In this document: positions 45,703 through 53,932 of the stretch, one piece after another
Layout of the letters: every line of letters starts with the position of its first letter
How positions within the stretch are numbered: position 1 is the first letter of the stretch
Source: Microbacterium sp. BH-3-3-3
GTDB lineage: Bacteria; Actinomycetota; Actinomycetes; Actinomycetales; Microbacteriaceae
NCBI RefSeq assembly: GCF_001792815.1
Contig: NZ_CP017674.1
Span: 1,550,001-1,614,000, forward strand
Direction: 5' to 3'
DNA length: 64,000 bases
Program-made: the position numbers and the translations under genes
Notes under the pieces: model-generated
Told to the model about the DNA's origin: nothing
Database searches by the model: none
The model's input: only the letters and a program-made list of their open reading frames with translations

Positions 45703-48700
45703 GGTTGTAGAGGGTCGGCAGCACGAGCAGCGTCAGGAACGTCGACGACACCAGGCCACCGATCACCACGACCGCCAACGGCTGCGAGATGAATCCGCCG
45801 TGGCCCGTGATGCCCAGAGCCATCGGCACGAGCGCGAAGATCGCGGCGAGCGCGGTCATGAGGATGGGGCGCAGACGCCTGGCCCCGCCGACGATGGTCG
45901 CGTCGCGCACGCTGAGTCCCCGTGCCCGGTACTGGTTGACCAGGTCGATGAGCACGATGGCGTTGGTGACGACGATCCCGACGAGCATGAGCGCACCGAT
46001 CATTCCGGCCACACCCAGGGGCACCCCGGTGATGAGCAGCATGAGGATGGCGCCGGTCGCCGCGAACGGCACCGACACGAGAAGCTCGAGCGGCTGACGC
46101 AGCGACTTGAAGGTCGCGACCATGACGACGTAGACGATCAGGATCGCCGCGAGCAGGGCGAGGCCGAGCTGGCTGAAGGCGTCCTGCTGGTCGGTCACGG
46201 CACCGCCCACCTCGGCGGTGGCCCCCTCGGGCAGCTGCAGGTCGGCGAGGGCCGAGGTGACGCTGGCCGATGAGCTGCCGAGGTCGTCGGTGGTGGGGGT
46301 GACGGTGATGGTGGCGGTGCGCAGCCCCCGCGACGTCGTGATCGACGGCGGAGTCTGGCTCTCTTCGACGGTCGCGATCTCGTCGAGGCGCACCGGGCCG
46401 CTCGCCGTGGGGATCTCGAGCGCGCGCAGGTCGTCGATCGTGGCGGGCGGGTTCGCGGCGGCGAGGTACACCGTCACCCCCCGACCGTCGAGCTCGACGG
46501 TGCCGGCCTGGCGGGGCTGCTGCGTGTTCGACACGAGGGCGCCCACGGCGCGCTCCGACAGGCCGCGCTCGGCCGCCGCGTCGCGGTTCACGCGCACAGA
46601 GACGAACGGGAGCGACGCCGACAGGCTGCTGGTGACCTGACCGATGCCGTCGCGTCCCTGCAGACCGTTCACGACCGCATCGCTGGCCTGCTGGAGCGAT
46701 GACGAGTCGGCCGAGGTGACGTCGACGGTGATGGCGGTGGAACCGAAGCCCCCGCCCGAGGCCGCGACCTCGATCTCACCGGCGTCGGTGAGGGCTTCGA
46801 GCTCGGTGCGCACGCGTTCGCGCAGGTCGACCTGATCGACGCCCGACTGCGAGGTGATCGAGTACGTGATCCCCGACCCGCCGCCCGAGAAGGCGTCGCG
46901 CAGCGCCGATCCGCTCGAGCCGATCGAGGTCTGCACGGTCTCGACCCCGTCGGTGTCGAGCAGCACGGCCTCGACTTTCTGCGCGGCCGCGTCCTCGGCA
47001 TCCAGGCTGGGGGCGGAGCCGATCTTCTGGGTGACGGTGAAGGTGTTCTGGCCCGAGTCGCCGAGGAAGTCGGTCTTCAACAGGGGCACGGTGGCGAGGG
47101 TGCCGCCGAGCACGAGCACGGCCAGCAGAAGAGTCACTCCCGAGTGCTTCAGCGTCCAGCTCAGCACCGGCACGTACGCCTTCTGCAGGCGCGAGGGCGG
47201 GGCATCCGGAGCTTCGGGGTCGATCGCGTTGCCCTCCGCGTCGCGGACCACCTTGCCGGGCCGCAGGAACCACGACGCCAGCACGGGCACGATCGTCAGC
47301 GACACCAGCAGCGACGCGGCCATCGCGATCGTCACGGTCAGCGCGAACGGGCGGAACAGCTCACCGGTGACGTCACCGACGAACGCGATGGGCAGGAACA
47401 CCGCGACGGAGGTGATCGTGGATGCCGTGATCGCGGCCGCCACCTCGCGCACCGCGCGGATGATCGTGGGGATCTTGTCGGCGTCTCCGACGTAGTGCCG
47501 TTTGATGTTCTCGATCACGACGATGGAGTCGTCGACGACGCGGCCGATGGCGATGGTGAGGGCGCCGAGGGTCAGGATGTTCAGGGAGTACCCGAAGGCC
47601 TGCAGACCCACGAAGGTGATGAGCACGCTCGTGGGGATCGAGATCGCCGTCACGAGCGTCGAGCGCACCGACATGAGGAACACCAGGATCACCACGACGG
47701 CGAAGACGAGGCCCAGAAGGCCCTCCTGCGCGAGCGCCTCGATGGACTGCTGCACGAACGGCGCCTGATCGAAGACGACGGTGAACGTCGCGCCCTCACC
47801 GAGGGAGCTCTCGAGGGCGGGCAGGGCCGCGAGCACTCCGCGCGAGACATCGACGGTGTTGGCGGCGGGGAGCTTGGTGACGGCGATGGTGAGCGCCGGC
47901 TGCCCGTCGACGCGAGAGAGCGTCGTGACCGGGTCGGTCTGCAGGGCGACCGTCGCGACGTCGCCGATGGTCGTGCGACCCGCCTGGAACTGCGACGCGT
48001 CGCTCGGAACGAGGGGAAGGGCGGTGATCTCGTCGACGCTGGTGAGCTTGGTACCTGTCTGCACCGTCAGGGTCTGGTCGTTCTGCGTGAGCGAACCACC
48101 GGGGAACAGCACGCCGTTGGCGTCGAGGGCGTCGGTGATCGACTGCTGGCTGAATCCCCGCTCGCCGAGCCGGGTGGCATCCGGGGTGATGGTCACGCGC
48201 TGGCCGATGCCGCCGACGATCTGCGCCCCGTTGACGCCGTCGACGTCTTCGAGGTCGGGCACGACGCTCGTCTCGAGGGTGGCCTGGGTGGCCTGGGCAT
48301 CGGTGAAGCCGGTGACCGCCAGCTGGATGACGGGGAAGTCGTCGATGCTCGCCGAGGCGACGGTGGTGTCGGCCGACTCGGGCAGCTGGTCGTTGATGCG
48401 CGCCATCGCCGCGAGGATCTTCTGCTGGGCGGCGGCGAGGTCGGTGCCGTAGGTGAACGACGCCGACACGATCGACGAGTTCGTCGTGCTCGTGGCGGTG
48501 GTCGACTCGAGCCCCTCGACCCCTCGGATCGCGTTCTCGATGGGCGTCGACACATCGGCCTCGACGACCTCGGGCGAGGCACCGGGATAGGTCGTCACGA
48601 CCGCGAGCTGGGGGAACTCGATCGAGGGGATGAGCTCCTGCTTGAGGCTCGTCAGCGCGAGCCCGCCGAAGATCGCCGCCACGATGGTGACCAGGGCGAT

Positions 48701-48742
48701 GAGGGCGCGGTTCTTCAGGCTCAGAACGGCCAGATACGACAC
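45581..48742 (-). CDS. RND-family (HAE1/AcrB-like) exporter (1053 aa)
   Basis: Proton-driven efflux pump. Twelve predicted helices in two halves, each with a large outer loop. The TM4 proton-relay pair is present as VVDDSIVVIENI. GTG 48742 is used because GAAGGG lies 7 bases upstream and the protein then begins right at the first helix (LKNRALIALVTIVAAIF). No adaptor or outer-membrane partner is adjacent, as expected for a monoderm pump of the SwrC type. A 20-bp palindrome sits 25 bases upstream. Substrate not predictable. Confidence 0.92.
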   Translation of the reverse strand: MSYLAVLSLKNRALIALVTIVAAIFGGLALTSLKQELIPSIEFPQLAVVTTYPGASPEVVEADVSTPIENAIRGVEGLESTTATSTTNSSIVSASFTYGTDLAAAQQKILAAMARINDQLPESADTTVASASIDDFPVIQLAVTGFTDAQATQATLETSVVPDLEDVDGVNGAQIVGGIGQRVTITPDATRLGERGFSQQSITDALDANGVLFPGGSLTQNDQTLTVQTGTKLTSVDEITALPLVPSDASQFQAGRTTIGDVATVALQTDPVTTLSRVDGQPALTIAVTKLPAANTVDVSRGVLAALPALESSLGEGATFTVVFDQAPFVQQSIEALAQEGLLGLVFAVVVILVFLMSVRSTLVTAISIPTSVLITFVGLQAFGYSLNILTLGALTIAIGRVVDDSIVVIENIKRHYVGDADKIPTIIRAVREVAAAITASTITSVAVFLPIAFVGDVTGELFRPFALTVTIAMAASLLVSLTIVPVLASWFLRPGKVVRDAEGNAIDPEAPDAPPSRLQKAYVPVLSWTLKHSGVTLLLAVLVLGGTLATVPLLKTDFLGDSGQNTFTVTQKIGSAPSLDAEDAAAQKVEAVLLDTDGVETVQTSIGSSGSALRDAFSGGGSGITYSITSQSGVDQVDLRERVRTELEALTDAGEIEVAASGGGFGSTAITVDVTSADSSSLQQASDAVVNGLQGRDGIGQVTSSLSASLPFVSVRVNRDAAAERGLSERAVGALVSNTQQPRQAGTVELDGRGVTVYLAAANPPATIDDLRALEIPTASGPVRLDEIATVEESQTPPSITTSRGLRTATITVTPTTDDLGSSSASVTSALADLQLPEGATAEVGGAVTDQQDAFSQLGLALLAAILIVYVVMVATFKSLRQPLELLVSVPFAATGAILMLLITGVPLGVAGMIGALMLVGIVVTNAIVLIDLVNQYRARGLSVRDATIVGGARRLRPILMTALAAIFALVPMALGITGHGGFISQPLAVVVIGGLVSSTFLTLLVLPTLYNLIEGASERRRERRAARGEESDETPTDDAHPLSRRELRGSR

Positions 48743-48766
48743 GAAGCACCCTTCGGGGGTCGAGTT

Positions 48767-48786
48767 TCGATACAGAGATGTATCGA
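48767..48786. promoter_or_regulatory. 20-bp palindromic operator of the RND gene
   Basis: TCGATACA-GAGA-TGTATCGA, a perfect 8-bp inverted repeat with a 4-base centre, between the likely promoter (GATACT/TACTGT-like elements just upstream on the minus strand) and the start. Typical of a TetR-type site, yet no TetR gene is in the window. Confidence 0.7.
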
Positions 48787-48920
48787 CAGTAAGTATCACA
48801 CGGGCCTTCCCCGCGGGATCCGTCCCGATGGCCGCGATGCGCAGAAGGCGGCGTGCGACGCGGGCGGTGACCGGCCGCTGATCCCCGACGAGGCCGCCGA
48901 GCCCGTGAGGGCCGGGCCCC

Positions 48921-49286
48921 TCAGAAGAGCGAGCCGAGCGCGAGACCCGCCGCCGCCGCAAACAACGACCCCGCGAACGAGACCGCGGCGTAGTTCGTCG
49001 CGGTGCGTCCGCGGCCTTCCTCGGCGAGCAGCACCGTCGTCACCGCGACGGCGCTGAAGGTCGTGTACCCGCCCAGCAGCCCCGTGCCCACGATCCAGCG
49101 CCACGCCTCGTCAGCCGGGAGCATGCTCAGGATGCCGAGCACGAACGCGCCCGAGACGTTCACCACGAGGATCCCCCAGGGGAAGCGCTCGCCCGTCACG
49201 CGTCGCACCGCCGTGTCGAGGAGGAACCGCAGGGCCGCACCGACCCCGCCGGCGAGGGCCACGGCCACGAAGACGAGGGGATTCAT
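48921..49286 (-). CDS. crcB: CrcB/Fluc fluoride channel, second of a pair (121 aa)
   Basis: Four hydrophobic helices and the family motif GTGLLGGYTTFSAV. Dual-topology or heterodimeric channel that exports fluoride. Its ATG overlaps the stop of the other crcB (ATGA), the usual arrangement for heterodimeric Fluc channels. No fluoride riboswitch was found upstream of the pair. Confidence 0.93.
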   Translation of the reverse strand: MNPLVFVAVALAGGVGAALRFLLDTAVRRVTGERFPWGILVVNVSGAFVLGILSMLPADEAWRWIVGTGLLGGYTTFSAVAVTTVLLAEEGRGRTATNYAAVSFAGSLFAAAAGLALGSLF

Positions 49287-49654
49287 CGCTGCCGCCGTCC
49301 GCCGCGGCCCCACATCAGGCCACCCCAGGCCGCCGCGGTCCCGAGCACGACCGTGCCCACGCCCCACCACAGCATGGCCGGTCCGGCCGCCTCCACGGCG
49401 AGCGCACTGTACGTCGTGAACCCGCCGAGCACCCCGGTGCCCACGAACAGCTGCACGCGCTGCGCGCGCGCGGATCCCGGCATCCGGGACCTCCAGCCGA
49501 ACAGCACACCGATCGCGAACGCCCCCACGACGTTGATGATGGGCACCAGAGCCGGGCCGAGGTCGTCACCGAGCGCCAGGGTGACACCGGCGCGGATCAC
49601 CGTGCCGATGGCACCGCCGACGGCGACGAGGACGACGTCACGCCACATGCTCAC
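49283..49654 (-). CDS. crcB: CrcB/Fluc fluoride channel, first of a pair (123 aa)
   Basis: Same four-helix plan with GTGVLGGFTTYSAL. GTG 49654 or ATG 49648 as start; AAGGTGG is upstream of both. The two copies differ in loop charge, as expected if they insert in opposite orientation. Confidence 0.92.
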   Translation of the reverse strand: MSMWRDVVLVAVGGAIGTVIRAGVTLALGDDLGPALVPIINVVGAFAIGVLFGWRSRMPGSARAQRVQLFVGTGVLGGFTTYSALAVEAAGPAMLWWGVGTVVLGTAAAWGGLMWGRGGRRQR

Positions 49655-49694
49655 CGCGCCACCTTACGCCCGTGACCCGCGCGCGCACGTGAGC

Positions 49695-50660
49695 TCACTC
49701 CCCGAGGATCAGACGCCGGATCGCGGCATCCTTCGACCCACCCAGTTCCATCGTGCGTCCCTTGCGGTACAGCGAGAAGACGCGGGGGTCGATGTAGCTC
49801 GACCGGGCCACGGCGGGAGTGTTGCCCAGCGCCTCGGCGGTCGCGCGCACCGCGGCGATCTCGGCCTTCTTGCGCTCGTTCTTGCCTCCGACCGCGCCGA
49901 CCTTCGCGAGCGATTCCGCGGCGAGGATCGTGCCGCGCAGCGTGCGGAAGTCCTTCGCGCTGAACGGCCCGCCCGTCAGCGAGCGCACGTACGCGTTGAC
50001 GTCACCGGGCGTGAGCGGAACGCGGCGGCGCCCGCGTGTATAGCTGAGCAGAGCCGCGCGCGAGCGACCGAGCGCCAGCTCCTCGACGAGCGAGGCAAGC
50101 TCTTCGTCGTGCAGCGTCAGATCGGCGCGCTTGCCGCTCTTGGCCGGGAACGAGAGGCGGATCATGTCGCCCTCGACCGTCGCATCGCGGCGCTGCAGGG
50201 TCGTGAGGCCGCGGCTGCCGTTCGTGACGAAGTAGCGGGCGTTGCCGACGCGCGGGGCGACCAGGTCGAGGAAGCGGAACGACACCGCCAGCACCCGCTC
50301 GCGGTCCCCCTCGCTGCGGCGCAGCGATTGCGTCACGCGCGCTCTTGCCCGCGGCAGCGACTCGGCCAGCTGCAGAGCACGCGCGAACTTGCCCTTGTCC
50401 TGTCGTTTCGACCAGTCGGCGTGATACGTGTACTGCCGGCGTCCGGCCTCGTCGGTCCCGACGGCCTGGATGTGGGCGTTCGCGTCTCTCGCGATCCACA
50501 CCTCACGCCACGCGGGAGGGATGACCAGACCCCGCGCGCGCTCCGAATCGCGCTCGGGCGCGGCGGCACCCGTGTGATCGACGAACCGGAAGCCCGTGCC
50601 CGATCGGACCCGCCGATAGCCCGGGTCCTCGTAGGGGCGTACGCGCAGAAGGCGCGGCAT
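49695..50660 (-). CDS. Bacterial topoisomerase IB (321 aa)
   Basis: Poxvirus-type type IB topoisomerase that relaxes supercoils through a 3'-phosphotyrosine. The N-terminal domain holds the WIARD-x-x-x-H-IQA stretch (family: I-x-x-D-x-x-GR-x-QY) and TYHADWSKRQD; the catalytic domain has the Arg-containing FRTLRGT and the catalytic Tyr in ARSSYIDPRV. ATG 50660 lies 3 bases after the stop of the upstream small gene, so translation is coupled. Confidence 0.93.
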   Translation of the reverse strand: MPRLLRVRPYEDPGYRRVRSGTGFRFVDHTGAAAPERDSERARGLVIPPAWREVWIARDANAHIQAVGTDEAGRRQYTYHADWSKRQDKGKFARALQLAESLPRARARVTQSLRRSEGDRERVLAVSFRFLDLVAPRVGNARYFVTNGSRGLTTLQRRDATVEGDMIRLSFPAKSGKRADLTLHDEELASLVEELALGRSRAALLSYTRGRRRVPLTPGDVNAYVRSLTGGPFSAKDFRTLRGTILAAESLAKVGAVGGKNERKKAEIAAVRATAEALGNTPAVARSSYIDPRVFSLYRKGRTMELGGSKDAAIRRLILGE

Positions 50661-50663
50661 GCG

Positions 50664-50933
50664 TCAGTGGTCGCGGAGCATGTCGATCAGCTCCGCCTTC
50701 TTCTTGCCCGAGTAGCCGGTGAGTCCGAGCTCCTTCGCCCTCGCTCTCAGCTCGGCGACGGTGCGGTCCGCATAGTTCTCGGCCTTCCCGCCCGTCGCCC
50801 CCACCGAGCCGCGGCCCCGGGCCGCCGCCGCGTTGGAGATGCGGGCGGCCTTCTCTTTCGAGTCGCCCTGAGCGCGCAGGGCCTCGTAGAGATCGGGGTC
50901 TTTCACGCTGCGCGATCCTCGCCCTTCCGGCAT
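50664..50933 (-). CDS. Small Rho-N/SAP-like protein (89 aa)
   Basis: The C-terminal 40 residues (ELRARAKELGLTGYSGKKKAELIDML) fit the Rho N-terminal or SAP helix-extension-helix fold that binds nucleic acid. The N-terminus, with KEKAARISNAAA, matches the DUF7218 type seen with such tails. Position 3 bases before topoisomerase IB suggests a shared role on DNA. Confidence 0.85.
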   Translation of the reverse strand: MPEGRGSRSVKDPDLYEALRAQGDSKEKAARISNAAAARGRGSVGATGGKAENYADRTVAELRARAKELGLTGYSGKKKAELIDMLRDH

Positions 50934-51184
50934 GGCCGCCTCCCTCCGTCGGAGCACCGACGCTACGACCCGCCGGGTACGGGGTCTGTCGGGGTTGACA
51001 CGGCGCGGCCGAGCGACCGTGTTATCGCGCGCGAGCCCGGCTAACAGCGGACTCATAGGATCGTCAACCCCCGCGCGGTCATCCGAGGGGTGGTGACACG
51101 GTGGAATCAACCACTCGCCGGTTCCGTGTTTCGACGCGGGCACAGCATCCGCGTCTCGACGCGGACACAGCAAGGAGTCCCCCC

Positions 51185-51349
51185 ATGAACATCTTCCTGA
51201 TCATCATCATCGTCGCCGCGATCGTCATCGCCGTGGTCAGCGGACTGAGCCAGGCCGCGAGCTTCCTGCTCTGGATCGCGATCATCGTCGGCCTCATCGC
51301 CCTCATCGTGCTGTTGTTCCGCCTCATCAGCGGTCGCAAGCCCGTCTGA
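51185..51349 (+). CDS. Small two-helix membrane protein (54 aa)
   Basis: Two hydrophobic segments (IFLIIIIVAAIVIAVVSGL and FLLWIAIIVGLIALIVLLF) and a basic tail; no known family. AAGGAG lies 6 bases before the ATG. A perfect-stem terminator with T-run follows, so it is a real one-gene unit. Confidence 0.75.
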   Translation: MNIFLIIIIVAAIVIAVVSGLSQAASFLLWIAIIVGLIALIVLLFRLISGRKPV

Positions 51350-51413
51350 CTCACCGAGGAGCGGCGCGTTTCGGGTGCGCGCCACCCCTCTCCCCCGGCG
51401 GGTTCCCCCGCCC

Positions 51414-51454
51414 CGGATGCCACGTCCTCGATGAGGGCGTGGCATCCGTGTTTT
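51414..51454 (+). terminator. Rho-independent terminator of the 54-aa membrane protein
   Basis: Perfect 11-bp stem (CGGATGCCACG and its complement) with a 13-base loop, then TGTTTT. Confidence 0.85.
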
Positions 51455-51529
51455 CGCGGGGCGGCGCTGCCGCGCGAGCTGAGAGCCCGTCGACCCCCGG
51501 GCGACCCTGCGCGATCACCGCACGGGGTC

Positions 51530-51558
51530 TTGACGAACTCGCGATATATCTCGATACT
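51530..51558 (+). promoter_or_regulatory. Promoter of the DUF4097-padR operon
   Basis: TTGACG, a 17-base spacer, GATACT. The spacer is almost filled by the first PadR-type operator copy. Confidence 0.75.
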
Positions 51559-51580
51559 GTGCTTAACGCGATATATCGCG
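51540..51580. promoter_or_regulatory. Double palindromic operator, probable PadR autoregulation
   Basis: Perfect 14-bp palindrome CGCGATATATCGCG at 51567-51580 and a copy with one change (CGCGATATATCTCG) at 51540-51553, 27 bases apart. One lies between -35 and -10, the other just downstream of the expected start, a classical repression layout. Confidence 0.75.
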
Positions 51581-51596
51581 AGTGAGGAGCACCAGC

Positions 51597-52442
51597 ATGG
51601 AGAAATGGATCGTCCATCCCGGCGAGACCCGCGTCATCGACATCGAGTCGCTGCGCGAACTCAAGATCGGCCTCGTCGGCGGACAGGTCGACGTCATCGC
51701 GCATGACGAGCCCGACGCGCGCATCGAGGTGCACGGCGTCACCGTCAAAGACCTGCGCATCGAGATGATCGACGGCCGCCTCGAGATCGACCACCCGCAG
51801 CTGCGGTGGGACAACTTCCTCGAGGTGTTCCGCAACTTCGGCGCCGGCGGCCCCAAGGCCGAGGTCAGCGTCGCCGTTCCCCGTACGGTCGCCCTCACCC
51901 TCGGCGTCGTCAGCGCGAGTGCACTCGTCTCGGGCCTGCGCACCGACGCCCGCCTCAACACGGTCTCGGGCGACATCATCGTCGACGGCCTCGTCGGCGA
52001 CGTCACCCTCAACGCCGTCTCGGGCGACGTGCAGGTGCGCGAGCTCGAGGGCGCCCTCAGCGCCAACAGCGTCTCGGGCGACGTGGCCGTCACCGGCGCC
52101 GTCACCAAGGCGTCGATCGACACCGTCTCGGGCGCGATGCTCGTCGACTCCACGGGTGCGACCCAGTCGATCAGCCTCAACTCCGTCAACGGCACCGCCA
52201 CCGTGCGCCTGGACCGCTCGCTGCCCGCGAACTACGTCTCCCGCTCGGTGAGCGGGCGCGTGCAGATCGACGGTCACGTGCGTTCGGGCTCCGGCCCGAC
52301 CAACTACACCGGCTCGACCGGCACCCTCGCGGGGTCGTTCGTCGACGTGCGCGCGAACACCGTCTCGGGCGAGATCACGGTGCTACGCCGCGGCATCTCG
52401 GGCCTGCGTCCCGAGGAACTCGCCGGAGAGGAGGAGTGGTGA
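51597..52442 (+). CDS. DUF4097-family beta-repeat protein (281 aa)
   Basis: The middle carries repeats of the form T/A-VSGD-(I/V)-x-V, at least six times, building a right-handed beta solenoid as in DUF4097 adhesin-like proteins. No signal peptide or membrane helix, so it is cytosolic or needs a partner. GAGGAG precedes the ATG. Next gene is a PadR regulator with TGATG overlap; DUF4097 genes are often found in such envelope-stress operons. Confidence 0.88.
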   Translation: MEKWIVHPGETRVIDIESLRELKIGLVGGQVDVIAHDEPDARIEVHGVTVKDLRIEMIDGRLEIDHPQLRWDNFLEVFRNFGAGGPKAEVSVAVPRTVALTLGVVSASALVSGLRTDARLNTVSGDIIVDGLVGDVTLNAVSGDVQVRELEGALSANSVSGDVAVTGAVTKASIDTVSGAMLVDSTGATQSISLNSVNGTATVRLDRSLPANYVSRSVSGRVQIDGHVRSGSGPTNYTGSTGTLAGSFVDVRANTVSGEITVLRRGISGLRPEELAGEEEW

Positions 52443-53047
52443 TGAGCCCCGTCTTCTCGCACGGCGACCTTCGCCTCTACATCCTGAGCCTGCTCGACGA
52501 ATCGCCCCGGCACGGATACGACCTCATGCAGGCACTCGGCGAGCGCACCGGCGGCACCTACTCGCCTTCGGCCGGCACCATCTATCCGCGTCTGGCGAAG
52601 CTCGAAGAAGAAGGCCTGGTCACCAAGACCGTCGACGGCCGCAAGACGGTCTACGAGATCACCGACGCCGGTCGCGCCGAGGTCGCCTCCCGCGCGGGCG
52701 ACCTCGAGGGCATCCAGGCGGGGTTGGCCGACAGCGTCCGGCTCATCGCCGACGAGGTGCGCGGCAGCGTGCGCGACGCCATGCGGAGCCTGCGCGCCGA
52801 CCTCGCCGCCGCATCCCGTGAGGAACGCGAGCACGCGCAGTCCGCCCCCGTCGACGACGCCCGTTCCCGCAGTCGCGAGCAGCTGTCTCGCGCCGATGCG
52901 GCGATCAACGAGTTCCGCGGGCGCGTGCGCTCGGAGCTTCGGGCGCACGTCTCGCGCGGCGGCGAGCTCGCGGCATCCGGAGTCGACGACATCGAGACGG
53001 CGCTGCGCCAGGCGTCCGACGCGGTCACCCGCGCCATGCGCGGCTGA
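52442..53047 (+). CDS. PadR-family transcriptional regulator (201 aa)
   Basis: N-terminal winged helix (YILSLLDESPRHGYDLMQAL, then AGTIYPRLAKLEEEGLV) typical of PadR. The C-terminal 100 residues form long charged helices, longer than in the minimal PadR, probably for dimerisation or sensing. It probably represses its own operon through the CGCGATATATCGCG sites at 51540-51580. Confidence 0.93.
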   Translation: MSPVFSHGDLRLYILSLLDESPRHGYDLMQALGERTGGTYSPSAGTIYPRLAKLEEEGLVTKTVDGRKTVYEITDAGRAEVASRAGDLEGIQAGLADSVRLIADEVRGSVRDAMRSLRADLAAASREEREHAQSAPVDDARSRSREQLSRADAAINEFRGRVRSELRAHVSRGGELAASGVDDIETALRQASDAVTRAMRG

Positions 53048-53051
53048 CGCG

Positions 53052-53570
53052 TCAGCTCTCCCAGGGCAGTTGCTCCTCGGGGCCGGCCGCCTCGCTCACT
53101 GGAACCACCAGCACCGGACGGTTCTGCCGGTGGGTGAGCCGGGCGGCCACGGAGCCCGTGAGGAACTCGCGCAGCGACTCGCCCAACCCCCGCTTCCGCG
53201 TTCCGACGACCAGCAGCGAGGCGCCGAGCTCGTCGGCGAGGCCGATCAACGCCAGAGCCGGGTCGCCGATCACCGGGCGCACGCGCCACGGCGTCGGATC
53301 GCCCGCGAGGATCTCGGTCGCTGCCCGCTGCACCTCGTCGAGCGCCGCCTGCGCCGCGGCTCCCGCCACATCGACGGTCGACGAGTGCACGTAGCCGTCG
53401 GGATCTTCGAACGCCACGAACCGGGTGGTGTCGACGTAGGCGATCACGAGTTCCGCCTGGGCGAGCGCTGCGTACCGAGCCGCTTCCCGCACGACTCGGG
53501 GGGACTGACCGGGCACGACGCCGGCGATCACCGGGCCGGAAGCCGTGTGCGGGAGAGGGGAGTCGGTCAT
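53052..53570 (-). CDS. Universal stress protein UspA family (172 aa)
   Basis: One Usp domain with the ATP-binding loop GLGESLREFLTGS (G-x2-G-x9-G-S type) followed by VAARLTHRQNRPVLVV. GAAAGG precedes the ATG. It converges on padR with 4 bases between stops. Confidence 0.9.
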   Translation of the reverse strand: MTDSPLPHTASGPVIAGVVPGQSPRVVREAARYAALAQAELVIAYVDTTRFVAFEDPDGYVHSSTVDVAGAAAQAALDEVQRAATEILAGDPTPWRVRPVIGDPALALIGLADELGASLLVVGTRKRGLGESLREFLTGSVAARLTHRQNRPVLVVPVSEAAGPEEQLPWES

Positions 53571-53736
53571 GCGCGCGGGCCTTTCGTCGGTGCGGCCACG
53601 TCGCCGGCATCCCGCCCGACGGCTGGGGAGGAAGGCGCCGTGATATCCTGGGTGTTACTCTTACCGGCTCGGTCCGGAACCGCAATACGCAGGGCCCGAA
53701 GCACGGCCCTCGACGTCGATCGTGAGGGGGTCTCGC

Positions 53737-53919
53737 ATGGGGCGTGGCCGTCAGAAGGCGAAGAACACCAAGATCGCCCGTGAGCTGAAGTACGACACCT
53801 ATTCGGTGAACTACTCGGCTCTCGAGCGCGAACTGGGTGCACCCGAAGCGGGTGAAGACGCGTACGTCGACAAGTGGGCCGACGAGTACAGCGGCACCTA
53901 CGAAGACGAGAAGGCGTAA
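53737..53919 (+). CDS. DUF3073 protein (60 aa)
   Basis: Starts MGRGRQKAKNTKIARELKY, the hallmark of DUF3073, a short actinobacterial protein found near purine genes; here purMF lies 1.2 kb away. Basic N-terminus, acidic C-terminus, function unknown. GAGGGGG lies before the ATG, which is chosen over a GTG at 53722. Confidence 0.9.
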   Translation: MGRGRQKAKNTKIARELKYDTYSVNYSALERELGAPEAGEDAYVDKWADEYSGTYEDEKA

Positions 53920-53932
53920 CGCCCGGGCGTCG

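Noticed and set aside
49655..49694. Fluoride riboswitch before the crcB pair
   Set aside because: Only 40 bases separate the pair from the topoisomerase gene and the conserved riboswitch core is not present.
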